DNA of 34,073 nucleotides from positions 1-34,073 of the forward strand of contig JAAUOZ010000048.1 in the NCBI GenBank assembly GCA_012034655.1, in the 5' to 3' direction. Shown piece after piece: positions 17,795 to 26,828 of the stretch. Each line of letters starts with the position of its first letter. Within the stretch, counting starts at the first letter, position 1. The translations under genes and the position numbers were made by a program. The DNA is from Leptolyngbyaceae cyanobacterium CSU_1_3 (GTDB taxonomy: Bacteria > Cyanobacteriota > Cyanobacteriia > Leptolyngbyales > Leptolyngbyaceae). Below the pieces are notes generated by a model. It worked only from the letters and a program-made list of their open reading frames with translations, was not told the origin of the DNA and made no database searches.

Positions 17795-17986
17795 CTATGA
17801 CAGTTCTAGCTCGTCCTCAAAAAACCAGGTCGCCGTCTTGTCCTCAAATTGAACCAGCAACCCAACTCCTTTGCCATCGACGACCTTATAGCCGCAGATT
17901 GTGCCAATCTGACCCAACTTTTTGACGATTTCTTGAGAAACCCGATCGCGCAAACGGCGCACACGAACATTTTGACCAATTTCCAT
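17795..17986 (-). CDS. petP: PetP, cytochrome b6f-associated small subunit
   Basis: 63 residues from ATG 17986, MEIGQNVRVRRLRDRVSQ and onward, ending TWFFEDELELS. The length, the GQxVxVxRxRDRVS start and the closing VQFEDKTATWFFEDEL match the DUF2862/PetP family of cyanobacterial small proteins. These associate peripherally with the cytochrome b6f complex and tune photosynthetic electron flow. The fold is a small SH3-like beta barrel. The frame is open to 18025, but the extra 13 residues are not family-like. It lies upstream of the Get3d-like gene on the same strand. Confidence 0.85.
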   Translation of the reverse strand: MEIGQNVRVRRLRDRVSQEIVKKLGQIGTICGYKVVDGKGVGLLVQFEDKTATWFFEDELELS

Positions 17987-18475
17987 TGCAACGAATAATG
18001 ATGACGGATGATACAAGTCAATCAAAAGTTTACCAGGATGTTGCGTCTTATTAAGACAACGACCTTGTAAGATTTCCGTCGATGACTCATCTCTAGTTGA
18101 AGATCTCTAACTTCTAGGGGTCTGCCAAACGTGAATTGACCAATAGACAAGGGGGAGAGGCTATCTTTAAAAAGGGCTTCCAACCCCTTAGAAAATTCTT
18201 GACAGGCCAGTAAACCAGTGCTAAGAGGTTTGGCAACTCAGCCTAAAAGATGAAGATCTGGCAGTTATTTAGCCCGGCAATGTTTCTTCTACCCGTTTGC
18301 AGGTCGGGCTTCGCCTTCGCTCAGCCTTCAACGGCTCTGTGAGTTGAGCCGGAGCCAAAACTCGATTCCAGTCCTCCTGTCGGATCTTGGGTTGCCAGGT
18401 TAATATTCTCCTCCCCTGGCATCATCGATCGCTGTATCATGCCCTTGACCCCGACGCAATAGACGGAAAAATTGT
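17987..18475. other. Divergent intergenic region between petP and nanE
   Basis: It contains a dispersed inverted repeat (18303-18363). A further imperfect pair (TGCCAAAC near 18122 and GTTTGGCA near 18228) could be a decayed element. No gene is supported, and no promoter was confidently placed. Confidence 0.45.
18303..18363. repeat. Dispersed inverted repeat, diverged copy
   Basis: GTCGGGCTTCGCCTTCGCTC at the left and GAGTTGAGCCGGAGCCAAAA at the right are imperfect complements related to the TTTCGACTGCGCTCAA family. Confidence 0.5.
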
Positions 18476-19171
18476 ATGCTGGCTGATTTCTCTGAGGTGA
18501 TTCGCAGCCTGCGCGGGTTGGTGATCTCCTGTCAGGCTCCGATCGAGTCACCCCTCCACGAACCGCCCGTGATTGCCGCCATGGCTCTAGCAGCCACCCG
18601 CCAGGGAGCCGCAGGGGTGAGAATCGACACACCTGCCCATATTTTGGCCGTTCGGCAACGGGTATCGCGTCCGATTATCGGATTGTGGAAGCAAAGTATT
18701 CCGGGGTTTGAGGTTTACATTACCCCTCAGTTTCACCATGCCCAGGCGATCGCCCAAGCCGGAGCCGACCTGATTGCCATTGATGCTACGCTGCGCGATC
18801 GTCCCGGTGGCGAAACAGTTGCCAGCTTGATTGAGCAAATTCACGCCCTGGGCAAACCTGTTATGGCGGATGTCGATACGTTGGAGTCTGCTGTTGCTGC
18901 TGTGGGTGCTGGTGCAGACCTCCTAGGCACAACGCTTTACGGCTACACTGCCCAGACCCAGCATCTCACACCGCCAGGGTTTGACCTGCTCCAACAACTC
19001 GTAGAGACGCTCAAAGTCCCTATCATCTGCGAGGGCGGAGTCGCATCTGCCACCATGGCCCAGCAGGCGATCGCTCTCGGTGCTCACTCGGTTGTCGTCG
19101 GCACTGCCATCACGGGCATCGATCTGCAAGTCAAAGCCTATCAGTCAGCAGTTGCGATCGCACTCCCCTAG
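18476..19171 (+). CDS. nanE: N-acetylmannosamine-6-phosphate 2-epimerase
   Basis: 231 residues, a TIM-barrel of NanE type. It interconverts ManNAc-6-P and GlcNAc-6-P in amino-sugar metabolism. Family landmarks: GLVISCQAPIESPLH at the N-terminus, GAAGVRIDTPAHI, PIIGLWKQ, ADLIAIDATLRDRP with the catalytic-region DAT, MADVDTLESAVAAVGAGADLLGTTLYGYT, and the closing phosphate-binding VPIICEGGV and GAHSVVVGTAITG. The start at 18476 is an ATG. The gene is intact and stands alone; no other sialic-acid genes are nearby, so it probably serves amino-sugar recycling. Confidence 0.93.
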   Translation: MLADFSEVIRSLRGLVISCQAPIESPLHEPPVIAAMALAATRQGAAGVRIDTPAHILAVRQRVSRPIIGLWKQSIPGFEVYITPQFHHAQAIAQAGADLIAIDATLRDRPGGETVASLIEQIHALGKPVMADVDTLESAVAAVGAGADLLGTTLYGYTAQTQHLTPPGFDLLQQLVETLKVPIICEGGVASATMAQQAIALGAHSVVVGTAITGIDLQVKAYQSAVAIALP

Positions 19172-19245
19172 AGGTATGCCATTTACTATAGAGATCGAAG
19201 AACGAGAGCAAGGTCTTGCCAGCCTGCGTCAGGGCGGTTAGTAAT

Positions 19246-19274
19246 GCGAGTTGTTAGCAACACTAACACTTCGC
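19246..19274. terminator. Hairpin downstream of nanE
   Basis: GCGAGTTGTTAG and CTAACACTTCGC pair at 10 of 12 positions around CAACA. No T tract follows, so a terminator role is tentative. Confidence 0.3.
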
Positions 19275-19391
19275 CATTAAGCAATTTTGCTGTGATTAGC
19301 ACAATTAGTCTTCTACAACCGATTTATCCAATGCTCTGTTGATCTTCTAAGCCCAGCTTTATAAGCCCTCCCCTTTCCTCCCTAATTCTCC

Positions 19392-20205
19392 ATGCCCCAA
19401 AACCTCCAAATTCTGCTCGACATCGCCACCGAAGCCGCACTCTCCGCCGGGGCAGTGCTCCAAACCTACTGGGGCAAGCTCGAAGACATTCAAGAAAAAG
19501 GGCGACCGGGTGATCTCGTCACCGAAGCCGACAAAGCCGCCGAACAGGCCGTGCTCGAAGTGCTGCACCGCCATGTGCCCGATCACCCAATTTTGGCAGA
19601 AGAATCTGGCAAGCTTGATGGCTTAGATCAAGATTATCTCTGGGCGACTCCGACCCCTCGACGGCACAACCAACTACGCCCACCAATATCCCTTTGTGGC
19701 GGTGTCAGTGGGGCTGCTAATTCGCGGCATTCCTCAAGTTGGGGTGGTGTTTGATCCGATTCGCCAGGAATTGTTTCGCGCTGCCAAGGGGTTGGGCGCA
19801 ACCTGCAACCGGCGATCGATTCGTGTCTCTGCCACCCCTGACCTGAGCAAAAGCTTGCTCGTCACTGGCTTTGCCTACGATCGTCGCCAAACCCCCGACA
19901 ACAACTACGCCGAATTTTCTCACCTCACCCATCTGACGCAGGGTGTCAGGCGAGACGGAGCCGCAGCCCTCGATCTGGCTTACGTGGCGGCAGGCAGACT
20001 GGATGGCTACTGGGAGCGAGGACTGTCAATTTGGGATATCGCAGCAGGTGTGGTGCTGGTCGAAGAAGCAGGGGGACGGGTGACGGCTTACGATCGCACC
20101 CCCCTCCAACTCAGTTCGGGGCGCATCTTGGCTACCAACGCCCACCTGCACAGCGCCCTCAGCCAGGAATTGTTGCAGGTTGCCAGCCAAGTTCAGAATC
20201 GCTAA
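19392..20205 (+). CDS. Inositol monophosphatase-family protein, frameshifted
   Basis: A Mg-dependent phosphatase of the IMPase/FBPase superfamily; its substrate may be inositol phosphate, histidinol phosphate or 3'-phosphoadenosine phosphate. The first frame has GDLVTEADKAAE and HPILAEESGKLDG, the metal-binding Asp/Glu motifs. It fails after DYLWA. The second frame supplies PLDGTTNYAHQYPFVAVSVG and later LSIWDIAAGVVLVEEAGGRVT, the second metal-site motif. The shift lies at 19645-19665, within the WAIDPLDGT metal site. The total length has one base too many (or two too few), unlike the other breaks. The restored protein is about 270 residues, normal for the family. Confidence 0.85.
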
Positions 20206-20227
20206 CTACAGTCCGCTTGCTGCCGAT

Positions 20228-20251
20228 TCAGTGTGCAAATCAGTGTGCAAA
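20228..20251. repeat. Tandem repeat, 2 x 12 bp
   Basis: TCAGTGTGCAAA occurs twice head to tail, just after the phosphatase gene. Confidence 0.8.
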
Positions 20252-20343
20252 CTTCCGCAACAGCATTCGTGATCCCCTGGGATCGAACCTGCTGAGTAGA
20301 CTACACTAAACATCATCTAGCGCAGGCAGGAAGACACCACAAC

Positions 20344-21281
20344 ATGAGTTTTCAAATACAACGCGGTCTATTCATGTTGGACTTCTCTGACTACCACTCG
20401 ATTTTAGGCGTGTCGATCGAGGCTGATGTCAAAGAAATCCGCAAGAGCTATCTCAAAATTGCCCGACGGCTACACCCCGACAGCGGCGCATCCGCCAGTG
20501 AAAGCGATCGACACCTGTCGGGTCAATTGCTTTCAAAGCTGGTCAACCCCGCTTGGGAGAAACTCTCTCAAGAACGCAGCCGCACCGATCATGTTCTGAT
20601 TCTTAAGCTCAAGGGCCAGTCTGCCCAGCGTAAGGAAATTGAAGTGCTCGGCAGTCTCGCCAAACAGTTGATGACCGCCAACAATCCCGATTATTTCTAT
20701 AGAACTGCTCTGCAAGACCTCGCCGATCGTCAATACGAACAGTTGAGTCAGACGATCGAACTCATCTCCCAAATCAGCGAACTCAATCTTGTCTACGTCA
20801 CCCGCCGAGAAGCCAACGGAGACACAATCAGCGAACCCAAACAACCCCTCTTCACCACCAGTGCCCCCGCAGACCCCAAATCCGACGGCTGCCCCCGCAG
20901 CGGCTACGCCCCCCCCCTCGCGAAGAATCGATGGCAGACCAATATTACCGTCGCGCTGAAGGCTTTATGACCAAGGGCAACTACGCCCAGGCCACCCTCG
21001 AACTACGCGATGCCCTGCAAATTGAGCCAGGCAGTAGTCGCTGCCATAGCTTGATGGGAATGGTCTACCTGCGCCAAAACCAGGGGACGATGGCCAAAAT
21101 TCACTTCAATAAGGCGCTATCGGTCAACCCAGAAGACCCAGTAGCCCTGGAGGGCAAGCAGTGGCTAGAACAACGCGCCAACGGTACGTCTCCGTCGGCC
21201 GCAAAACCTGCAAAGGCGAGTCAGCCCAAATCCAATAACGGCGGATTCTTTGGTGGTCTATTTGGTGGAAAGAAAAAATAA
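20344..21281 (+). CDS. J-domain protein with C-terminal TPR, frameshifted at a C9 run
   Basis: An N-terminal J domain (DYHSILGVSIEADVKEIRKS, then ARRLHPDSG with the HPD motif) stimulates Hsp70 ATPase. A helical middle section and a Pro/Ala-rich linker follow. The TPR part lies in another frame: YYRRAEGFMTKGNYAQATLE and MGMVYLRQNQGTMAKIHFNKAL, ending in a Lys/Gly tail FFGGLFGGKKK. The break is at nine C (20909-20917); a tenth joins APPPREESMADQ. Length is one short of a multiple of three. I keep ATG 20344; ATG 20374 also fits. The stop overlaps the hisZ start (TAATG), indicating coupling. Confidence 0.8.
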
Positions 21282-22513
21282 TGTATCAACCACCCATTGG
21301 AGGCAGAGATCTGCTGCCCCTGGATGTTGCTCAGAAGCGCTGGATTGAAGATCGGTTACAGCAGGTTTTTGATGGCTGGGGCTATCACCGGATCATTACC
21401 TCAACCCTAGAGCGACTAGACACCCTGATGGCAGGCGGAGCCATTCAGCGATCGACGGTTCTGCAATTGCACAACCTTGACGATGAAGTCTTGGGTCTGC
21501 GTCCAGAATTGACCGCCTCGATCGCGCGCACTGCTGTTACCCGCATGGCGGGTGCAACCTTTCCGCAACGGCTCTACTACAACGCCAACGTGTTTCGGCG
21601 GGCGCAAGAAGGCAGCCACAGTCGCCAGCAAGAGTTTTACCAAGCTGGAGTCGAGTTGCTCGGCGGCGGCGGCTTGTTGGCAGATGCAGAAATTTTGCTA
21701 CTGACGATCGAGTGTCTGAATAATTTGGGCTTACGTTCTTGGTCGTTGCTTTTGGGTGAAGCTGGACTCACGCGATCGCTGCTTTCGGTGTTTCCGTCGG
21801 GCTTGCAGGAAAAGGTTCGCATGGCGATCGCCCACCTCGATCGACTTACCCTAGAAAGCCTGCCCCTCTCTGAAGACCTGCGCGATCGAGCCTTGCTGCT
21901 GATGGATCTACGCGGCAAACCTGCGGATGTGATCCAAAAAGTCAGCACCCTAGATCTGAATGCGACTCAGCAAGAAACAGTAGACAACCTCAAATCGCTG
22001 ATTGATCTGCTGCAAGACAGCCTGAGTCTACGATCGGATCAGTCGTTCGCCCTGCCGATCGTCCTCGATCTGAGCATCATTCGCACCTTCGATTACTACA
22101 CGGGCATTGTTTTTGAGGTCATCAGTGGCCCAGATTCTGGGCAAAAGGTGCTGGGGCAGGGCGGGCGCTATGATCAGCTTTTGGGGCAGTTTCATCCCCA
22201 GGGGCAGTCGATTCCTGGCATTGGCTTTTCTTTGCAAATCGAACACTTGCATCAAGTTCTCTTACAAATGGGGCAACTCCCCACTCAAGCCCCCCCTAGC
22301 GATTGGCTCGTCGTCGCCGCATCGCCTCAGGCTTACGCCATCGCCTTCGCCCATGCCCAAAAACTCCGCGCTGACCCTGGGCAGGTAGAGTTAGATCTCA
22401 GTGGGGGCGATCGTGAAGCCATCCAAGCCTATGCCCGTAGCCGTCGTATTGCTCAAATCGCCTGGGTCGGGGTAGACGGCATCCCGACGATCGAGACGTT
22501 GGGTGAGGAATGA
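21281..22513 (+). CDS. hisZ: HisZ, ATP phosphoribosyltransferase regulatory subunit
   Basis: 410 residues, homologous to histidyl-tRNA synthetase catalytic domains but without the anticodon-binding domain. HisZ partners short-form HisG in the first step of histidine synthesis. Landmarks: YQPPIGGRDLLPLDVAQKRW, class II motif 2 (RLYYNANVFRRAQEGSHSRQ), LDLSIIRTFDYYTGIVFEVI, and GQGGRYDQLLGQF. The start codon overlaps the upstream stop as TAATG, so it is probably translationally coupled to the J-domain gene. HisG is not in the window. The gene is intact. Confidence 0.93.
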   Translation: MYQPPIGGRDLLPLDVAQKRWIEDRLQQVFDGWGYHRIITSTLERLDTLMAGGAIQRSTVLQLHNLDDEVLGLRPELTASIARTAVTRMAGATFPQRLYYNANVFRRAQEGSHSRQQEFYQAGVELLGGGGLLADAEILLLTIECLNNLGLRSWSLLLGEAGLTRSLLSVFPSGLQEKVRMAIAHLDRLTLESLPLSEDLRDRALLLMDLRGKPADVIQKVSTLDLNATQQETVDNLKSLIDLLQDSLSLRSDQSFALPIVLDLSIIRTFDYYTGIVFEVISGPDSGQKVLGQGGRYDQLLGQFHPQGQSIPGIGFSLQIEHLHQVLLQMGQLPTQAPPSDWLVVAASPQAYAIAFAHAQKLRADPGQVELDLSGGDREAIQAYARSRRIAQIAWVGVDGIPTIETLGEE

Positions 22514-22576
22514 GAGGTGACGAATGAAAGGTGAGGCGTGAAGGAGAAAAATAATTGCCCTGATGCTGTTTGACTC

Positions 22577-22632
22577 TTAGGCGATTTCTAAAAAAGATTT
22601 TACCTTCCGACCTTTGCTAGAAATCTCCTTAA
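22577..22632. mobile_element. MITE-like element, family A copy 2 (short)
   Basis: Ends TTAGGCGATTTCTA and TAGAAATCTCCTTAA are near-perfect inverted repeats enclosing about 27 bp (AAAAAGATTTTACCTTCCGA and onward). It is an internally shortened relative of the copies at 13441 and 29862. Confidence 0.7.
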
Positions 22633-22699
22633 ACCATAGTTTGCTCAAATGACTTCCTGCTAAGTTTTTTGACTTTTGCATTTTTAGAGAGAGAACACT

Positions 22700-22927
22700 G
22701 TGTCCCATACGATCGTTACAAATACCTGCGAAGGGGTTGCTGATTGCGTCGATGCTTGCCCCGTTGCTTGCATCCACGAAGGCCCCGGCAAAAACACTAA
22801 GGGAACCAACTGGTATTGGATCGACTTTGCCACCTGCATCGACTGTGGAATCTGTCTACAGGTTTGCCCCGTGGAGGGAGCGATCGTACCCGAAGAACGC
22901 CCAGAACTCCAGGAAACGCCCCCATAG
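22700..22927 (+). CDS. Bacterial-type ferredoxin with two Fe-S clusters
   Basis: 75 residues starting with GTG. A first cysteine group lies at C10, C16, C20 and C24 (TCEGVADCVDACPVAC), and a second is the classical 4Fe-4S motif CIDCGICLQVCPVEGA. The first motif has a CxxxxxCxxxCP spacing, as in [3Fe-4S]/[4Fe-4S] seven-iron-like and long-spaced ferredoxins. A KNTKGTNWYWIDF segment links the two. It is a small soluble electron carrier distinct from plant-type photosynthetic ferredoxin; its partner is unknown. An AGAGAGAG ribosome-binding-site-like stretch precedes the start. The gene stands alone. Confidence 0.9.
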   Translation: MSHTIVTNTCEGVADCVDACPVACIHEGPGKNTKGTNWYWIDFATCIDCGICLQVCPVEGAIVPEERPELQETPP

Positions 22928-23017
22928 CCCCCCCATAGTCCCCGCCCAACTTGTCTAACGAAAGCCTAAGGAACCGTGGATTCATTCAATCATTCCGTCC
23001 ACTGCAAGGTTGTCTTG

Positions 23018-23056
23018 CCCTCACCCTGCTCCCAACTGGGGAGCAGGGGTGAGGGG
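23018..23056. repeat. Strong GC-rich hairpin (CCCTCACCC family)
   Basis: CCCTCACCCTGCTCCC (23018-23033) pairs with GGGAGCAGGGGTGAGGG, with one bulged G. This type of CCCTCACCC repeat is scattered in cyanobacterial genomes. Here it separates the ferredoxin and natE genes and could end ferredoxin transcription. Confidence 0.7.
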
Positions 23057-23119
23057 ATGAGGGCGAAGATCTCCGGCCTTGATCAATCCACATTCTTAAC
23101 TAACATTGTCTAACTTCCC

Positions 23120-23844
23120 ATGAATACGCCTCTGCTCGAAGTCGAAACTATCTTCGCTGGCTATATCAAAGACCTGAACATTTTGCAGGGAGCTAGCCTA
23201 AAGGTTTACCCCGGTGAACTGGTGGCTATAATTGGCCCCAACGGAGCCGGAAAATCGACTCTAGCCAAGACAGTATTTGGGCTATTGACCCCCAACCAGG
23301 GCAAAATTCACTTTCAAGGCGAGAGCATTGCCGGGTTAAAGTCTGACCAAATTGTGCAGCGAGGCATGTGCTATGTTCCCCAAATCTCGAATGTCTTTCC
23401 GTCGCTGACGATCGAAGAAAACTTAGAAATGGGCGCGTTTGTCAGAGACGTACCTTGCAGCCCCTCAAAGACGAAATTTTTGCCAAGTTTCCTCGACTGG
23501 CAGAACGACGCAAGCAACGCGCAGGAACGCTTTCTGGCGGTGAGCGGCAAATGCTGGCCATGGGCAAAGCCTTGATGTTGCAGCCCAGCTTGTTGTTGTT
23601 AGATGAACCCTCCGCCGCTCTATCACCCATATTGGTTAACAACGTCTTCGAGCAAATCCGTCAGATTAACCAGGGTGGCACAGCGATCGTCCTTGTAGAA
23701 CAAAACGCCAAAAAAGCCCTGGAAATGGCCGATCGGGGTTACGTTCTAGAAGCCGGCCGCGATCGCTTTGAGGGTCGGGGCAGGGATTTACTCAACGACC
23801 CCAAAGTCGGCGAACTCTATCTGGGTGGAGGCAAAGCCTCCTAG
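23120..23844 (+). CDS. natE: NatE-like ABC transporter ATPase (LivF type), frameshifted
   Basis: A LivF-type ATPase of the neutral/branched-chain amino-acid uptake ABC system. Walker A is GPNGAGKST (about residues 39-47). The Q-loop region YVPQISNVFPSLTIEENLEMGAF follows. The LSGGERQM signature, Walker B LLLLDEPSAAL and the His-loop-region VLVEQNAKKALEMADRGYVLE are in the second frame. The frames meet near 23446-23452, where FVRD joins TLQPLKDEIFAKFPRL; one base is missing and there is no homopolymer. The partner permeases and binding protein are not in the window, as usual for the scattered cyanobacterial nat genes. It converges on the next gene, 12 bp away. Confidence 0.9.
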
Positions 23845-23856
23845 TCGATCTCAGCT

Positions 23857-24950
23857 TTATTGCAAAGGATTTCTCAGCCAAGTCACCACGATCGTTCCAG
23901 GTTCGCCCTTGATCGGCACTAGACTCATGTAGATCGTCGTGCTGCCTCGCTTGAGTTGGTAGAGATCGCCACCCCCATAGGCTCCCAGTTTGGTCACACC
24001 TTCCGTGAAATAGTTTGCAGATCTGCCTGGAGATAAATTGAGTAAAACGAAGCGGGCGGTTGACCAGCCGCAAACTTTAAGCTGTCAATGCCTGACATAG
24101 GAACAGACGGCACACCGCTTTGCGACTCTTGCTCGGTCGCAACTTTGCTGTAGAAAAACTGCGGCTGCTCAAACTGCTCGATCGTGGGAATATCTCCCTC
24201 TGTCACGTCGCCCCGTCCCCCAGTCGAAAACACCTGACCCATCAGCACTGTGTAGTCTTCAGGTGGGACGACGGCTCCCTTGAGGGTTGCCAGATCGGTA
24301 ATCTTCTCAGGAGCCAACAGCACAACGGTTGTCGATTCGTCTGCAAGCAGACTGAGAAATAGGGTTTTGTCACCTTTGGTCACTTGGAAATACTTTGCGC
24401 CTGCGCCTTCTCCATCGGGCTGGAGGGTGAATCCTTTTTTGGCGGGTTCTGACTGATAAAACTTGGCGACGGCATCTAGATTGGCGGAGGCGACGCGACA
24501 ATTTTCGCCCAATCCTTTGTCGAAGCAGTTGGGCGTAGACGCAGGAAAGTGGGGAAAGTCTTGAAAGGGATTGGCAGCATTTTCATTTTGGTTGCCCTGT
24601 GAACCTCGCACTGGGGGAGGGGCGGGGGGCGCTTCTCCAGCTAGCTGCGGCACGGTTGAAGCTGGGGCTGCTGCCGATGGGTTGGTTTTGGGTTGATTGA
24701 TTTTGGGCAGGGTCGGCTTTGTTGCTTTGGGAATCGCTACTTTGGGCGTTAGCTTAGCGGGAGAACTGGCTTTTGTGGTGGGCAGTTGCGTAATTTTGAC
24801 AGGAGCCTCTTTGTCTTCGGGCGGCTTTTTTTTCTCTTCGGGAAACGGGGTGAACAAAATCAAAGCGTGCAGACCGATCGCACCCAGCAGCATGGGCCGA
24901 AAGAGAGCCTGCACGGACGGCAGGGCAGGCAGGGGAAGAGATTTGATCAT
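23857..24950 (-). CDS. Proline-rich, TonB-like single-pass membrane protein, frameshifted
   Basis: From ATG 24950: a short cytoplasmic N-terminus, a membrane helix PMLLGAIGLHALILFTPF (about residues 20-37), then a Pro/Lys/Ala-rich stretch to about residue 120 that could span the periplasm as in TonB-like proteins. A globular C-terminal region begins at NPFQDFPHFP. I do not recognise the C-terminal domain. The open frame stops at 23994, but the shifted frame continues convincingly as ANYFTEGVTKLGAYGGGDLYQ to VVTWLRNPLQ and TAA at 23859-23857. One base is missing near 24017-24030. The frame is open upstream to 25163, but that part lacks protein-like character. Confidence 0.65.
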
Positions 24951-25655
24951 GGACGCAGTGTAGGTGAAGTGTTCGATTTTGGCGTGAGGAATGGGCGTTA
25001 GGTGGGAGGAGACGATCGAGCCAGGCAGGGTGCTGATACCTCGTAACAGACAAGCGCCTACTCTCAGCTTTTGAGTTTCTGTTTTAGCTGATGACCTAGA
25101 AACTGGGGATGACCTGTGGTTTCCTAAAATTTCTAAGTGTGGCTTGTGAATGATCTTCCTCAAAACTAAGCATAAAAACTAATCATCAAAACTTCACTAG
25201 GTTAGTCTGCCTATCCTTGAGTTAATGGCTCAAGAAGGGAGGGATGCTTAAGGGTTTGAGAATCCTCAAAAAATTTTGATAGCGCACTAGCAATCTTCAA
25301 GCAAGAATGACACACCCAGGCTCAGTTTTTTCTACATTCAGCCGATCGACTCAGGTTTCTCGGTCGATTCTCGCGATCGATTTACCAAATTTTGCCAACA
25401 TTCGTTTTTGTAACTTTCCTTGCAGTCAAATAATACAGCTAAGGGAGGATTTCTAATGATATTAAAGTCGTCAAAATCCTGTATGTTTCTGTGTTTTAGA
25501 AGTTGTTTAAGCTCGCAATCGCTAAAGTTTAACCAAAAATTAAATTTAACTTAATCGTTCATTATTCTTTCGTTTGTTTTGGCTTAACTACTTGGGTTGT
25601 AGGGTGGTCTGTGTGACTTCAGTATTTATTCGGTCTTTGGTTGAGGACAAGCACA
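24951..25655. other. Divergent intergenic region upstream of pstS
   Basis: It includes the Pho box at 25528-25557 about 100 bp before pstS. The remaining AT-rich DNA shows no gene. Short open frames upstream of 25656 are out of frame or lack landmarks. Confidence 0.55.
25528..25557 (+). promoter_or_regulatory. Pho box (three 8-bp repeats) upstream of pstS
   Basis: TTTAACCA, ATTAAATT and CTTAATCG are spaced by exactly 3 bp, each with a central TTAA. This matches the cyanobacterial Pho box (PyTTAAPyPyT/A repeats at 11-bp period) bound by the response regulator SphR/PhoB. The middle repeat is the weakest. It predicts induction of the pst cluster under phosphate starvation. Confidence 0.75.
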
Positions 25656-26699
25656 ATGGCACTTTCTACACATGCACTGCGTCGTGCAGTTACCGCTTCT
25701 GCGGTGACGGCTGCGATCGCGTTCAGCCCTATTTTCACAGCAATTGCTCAAGCGGCTTCCTTGACTGGAGCAGGCGCAACGTTTCCGGCTTTGCTCTATG
25801 ACCGCTATCGAGCCGAGTTTCAAAAGAAGACAAACATCAAGGTCGATTATCAGGCTGTTGGCAGTGGTGCAGGCATTCGGCAATTCATTGCGGGTGTGGT
25901 CGATTTTGGCGGCAGTGATGCAGCCATGACCGATGCCGACATGGCAAAGGTGAATCGTGGTGTAATTCTTGTGCCTACGGCTGGGGGTGCAGTCACGCCG
26001 GTTTACAATCTTCCGGGCGTTTCCAGTCTCAAGCTATCGCGATCGGTGCTTCCCGATATCTTCGCAGGGCGAATTACTCGTTGGAACGACCCCAAAATCG
26101 CAGCAAATAACCCTGGGGCAAATCTTCCCAACTCTCAGATCAAAACGGTGGTGCGCTCAGATGGTAGCGGCACGACCTTTATTTTCACCAATCACTTGAG
26201 TGCTGTGAGTCCTTATTTTAAGGGCAGAATCGGCGTGGGTACGGCCCCCAAGTGGACAAGCAACCCTCTAAAAGGACGGGGCAACTCTGGCGTGGCGGCA
26301 CTTGTGTCAAAGACGGAGGGATCGATCGGCTATGTAGAGTACTCCTACGCAAAGTCTAACCGCATGGCGATCGCGATGGTGCAAAATAAGAAGAACGAGT
26401 TCATGATGCCTTCTTTGGAAGCCACCAACCAAGCTCTATCCTCGATCGTCTTCCCCGATAACTTTCGCGTGTTTGAGGGTGATCCGTCTGAGGGTTATCC
26501 GATTACCGGCTTGACCTGGATGATGGTGTACAAGCAATACCCCAGCAAAGAAAAATCGGATGCCGTCAAGAAGTGGATCGATTGGGTGCTGACCGATGGT
26601 CAAAACATCAACGGCGACCCTGCCCTTGAGTTTGCTCGAATTCCTGAAGCGATCGCCAATCGGGCGCGTCAGAAAGTTCAAAACGAAGTAAAACCGTAA
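25656..26699 (+). CDS. pstS: PstS, periplasmic phosphate-binding protein
   Basis: 347 residues. A signal peptide of about 33 residues ends AQA before ASLTGAGATFPALLYDRY, the PstS start. Phosphate-site landmarks: VGSGAGIRQF, DFGGSDAAM and RSDGSGTTFIFTNHLS. It captures phosphate in the periplasm for the PstCAB importer. ATG 25656 is preceded by GAGGA at 25643-25647; the frame reaches back to 25641 without a better start. It is the first gene of the phosphate cluster, behind a Pho box, and is intact. Confidence 0.95.
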   Translation: MALSTHALRRAVTASAVTAAIAFSPIFTAIAQAASLTGAGATFPALLYDRYRAEFQKKTNIKVDYQAVGSGAGIRQFIAGVVDFGGSDAAMTDADMAKVNRGVILVPTAGGAVTPVYNLPGVSSLKLSRSVLPDIFAGRITRWNDPKIAANNPGANLPNSQIKTVVRSDGSGTTFIFTNHLSAVSPYFKGRIGVGTAPKWTSNPLKGRGNSGVAALVSKTEGSIGYVEYSYAKSNRMAIAMVQNKKNEFMMPSLEATNQALSSIVFPDNFRVFEGDPSEGYPITGLTWMMVYKQYPSKEKSDAVKKWIDWVLTDGQNINGDPALEFARIPEAIANRARQKVQNEVKP

Positions 26700-26828
26700 G
26701 ATTTGGGGTTGCCTTGGGCACGCGCCACGAGAGGAATGAGGACGAAAGCATGAATCTTTGTATTCCTTCGTTCACCATTTCTCTTATGATTTGATTGCGT
26801 TCTATCCTGTGATGTGAGGAACTTAACT

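Noticed and set aside
18115..18235. Another MITE between petP and nanE, with TGCCAAAC and GTTTGGCA ends
   Set aside because: Only 8 bp match, the flanks do not, and no second copy was seen in the window.
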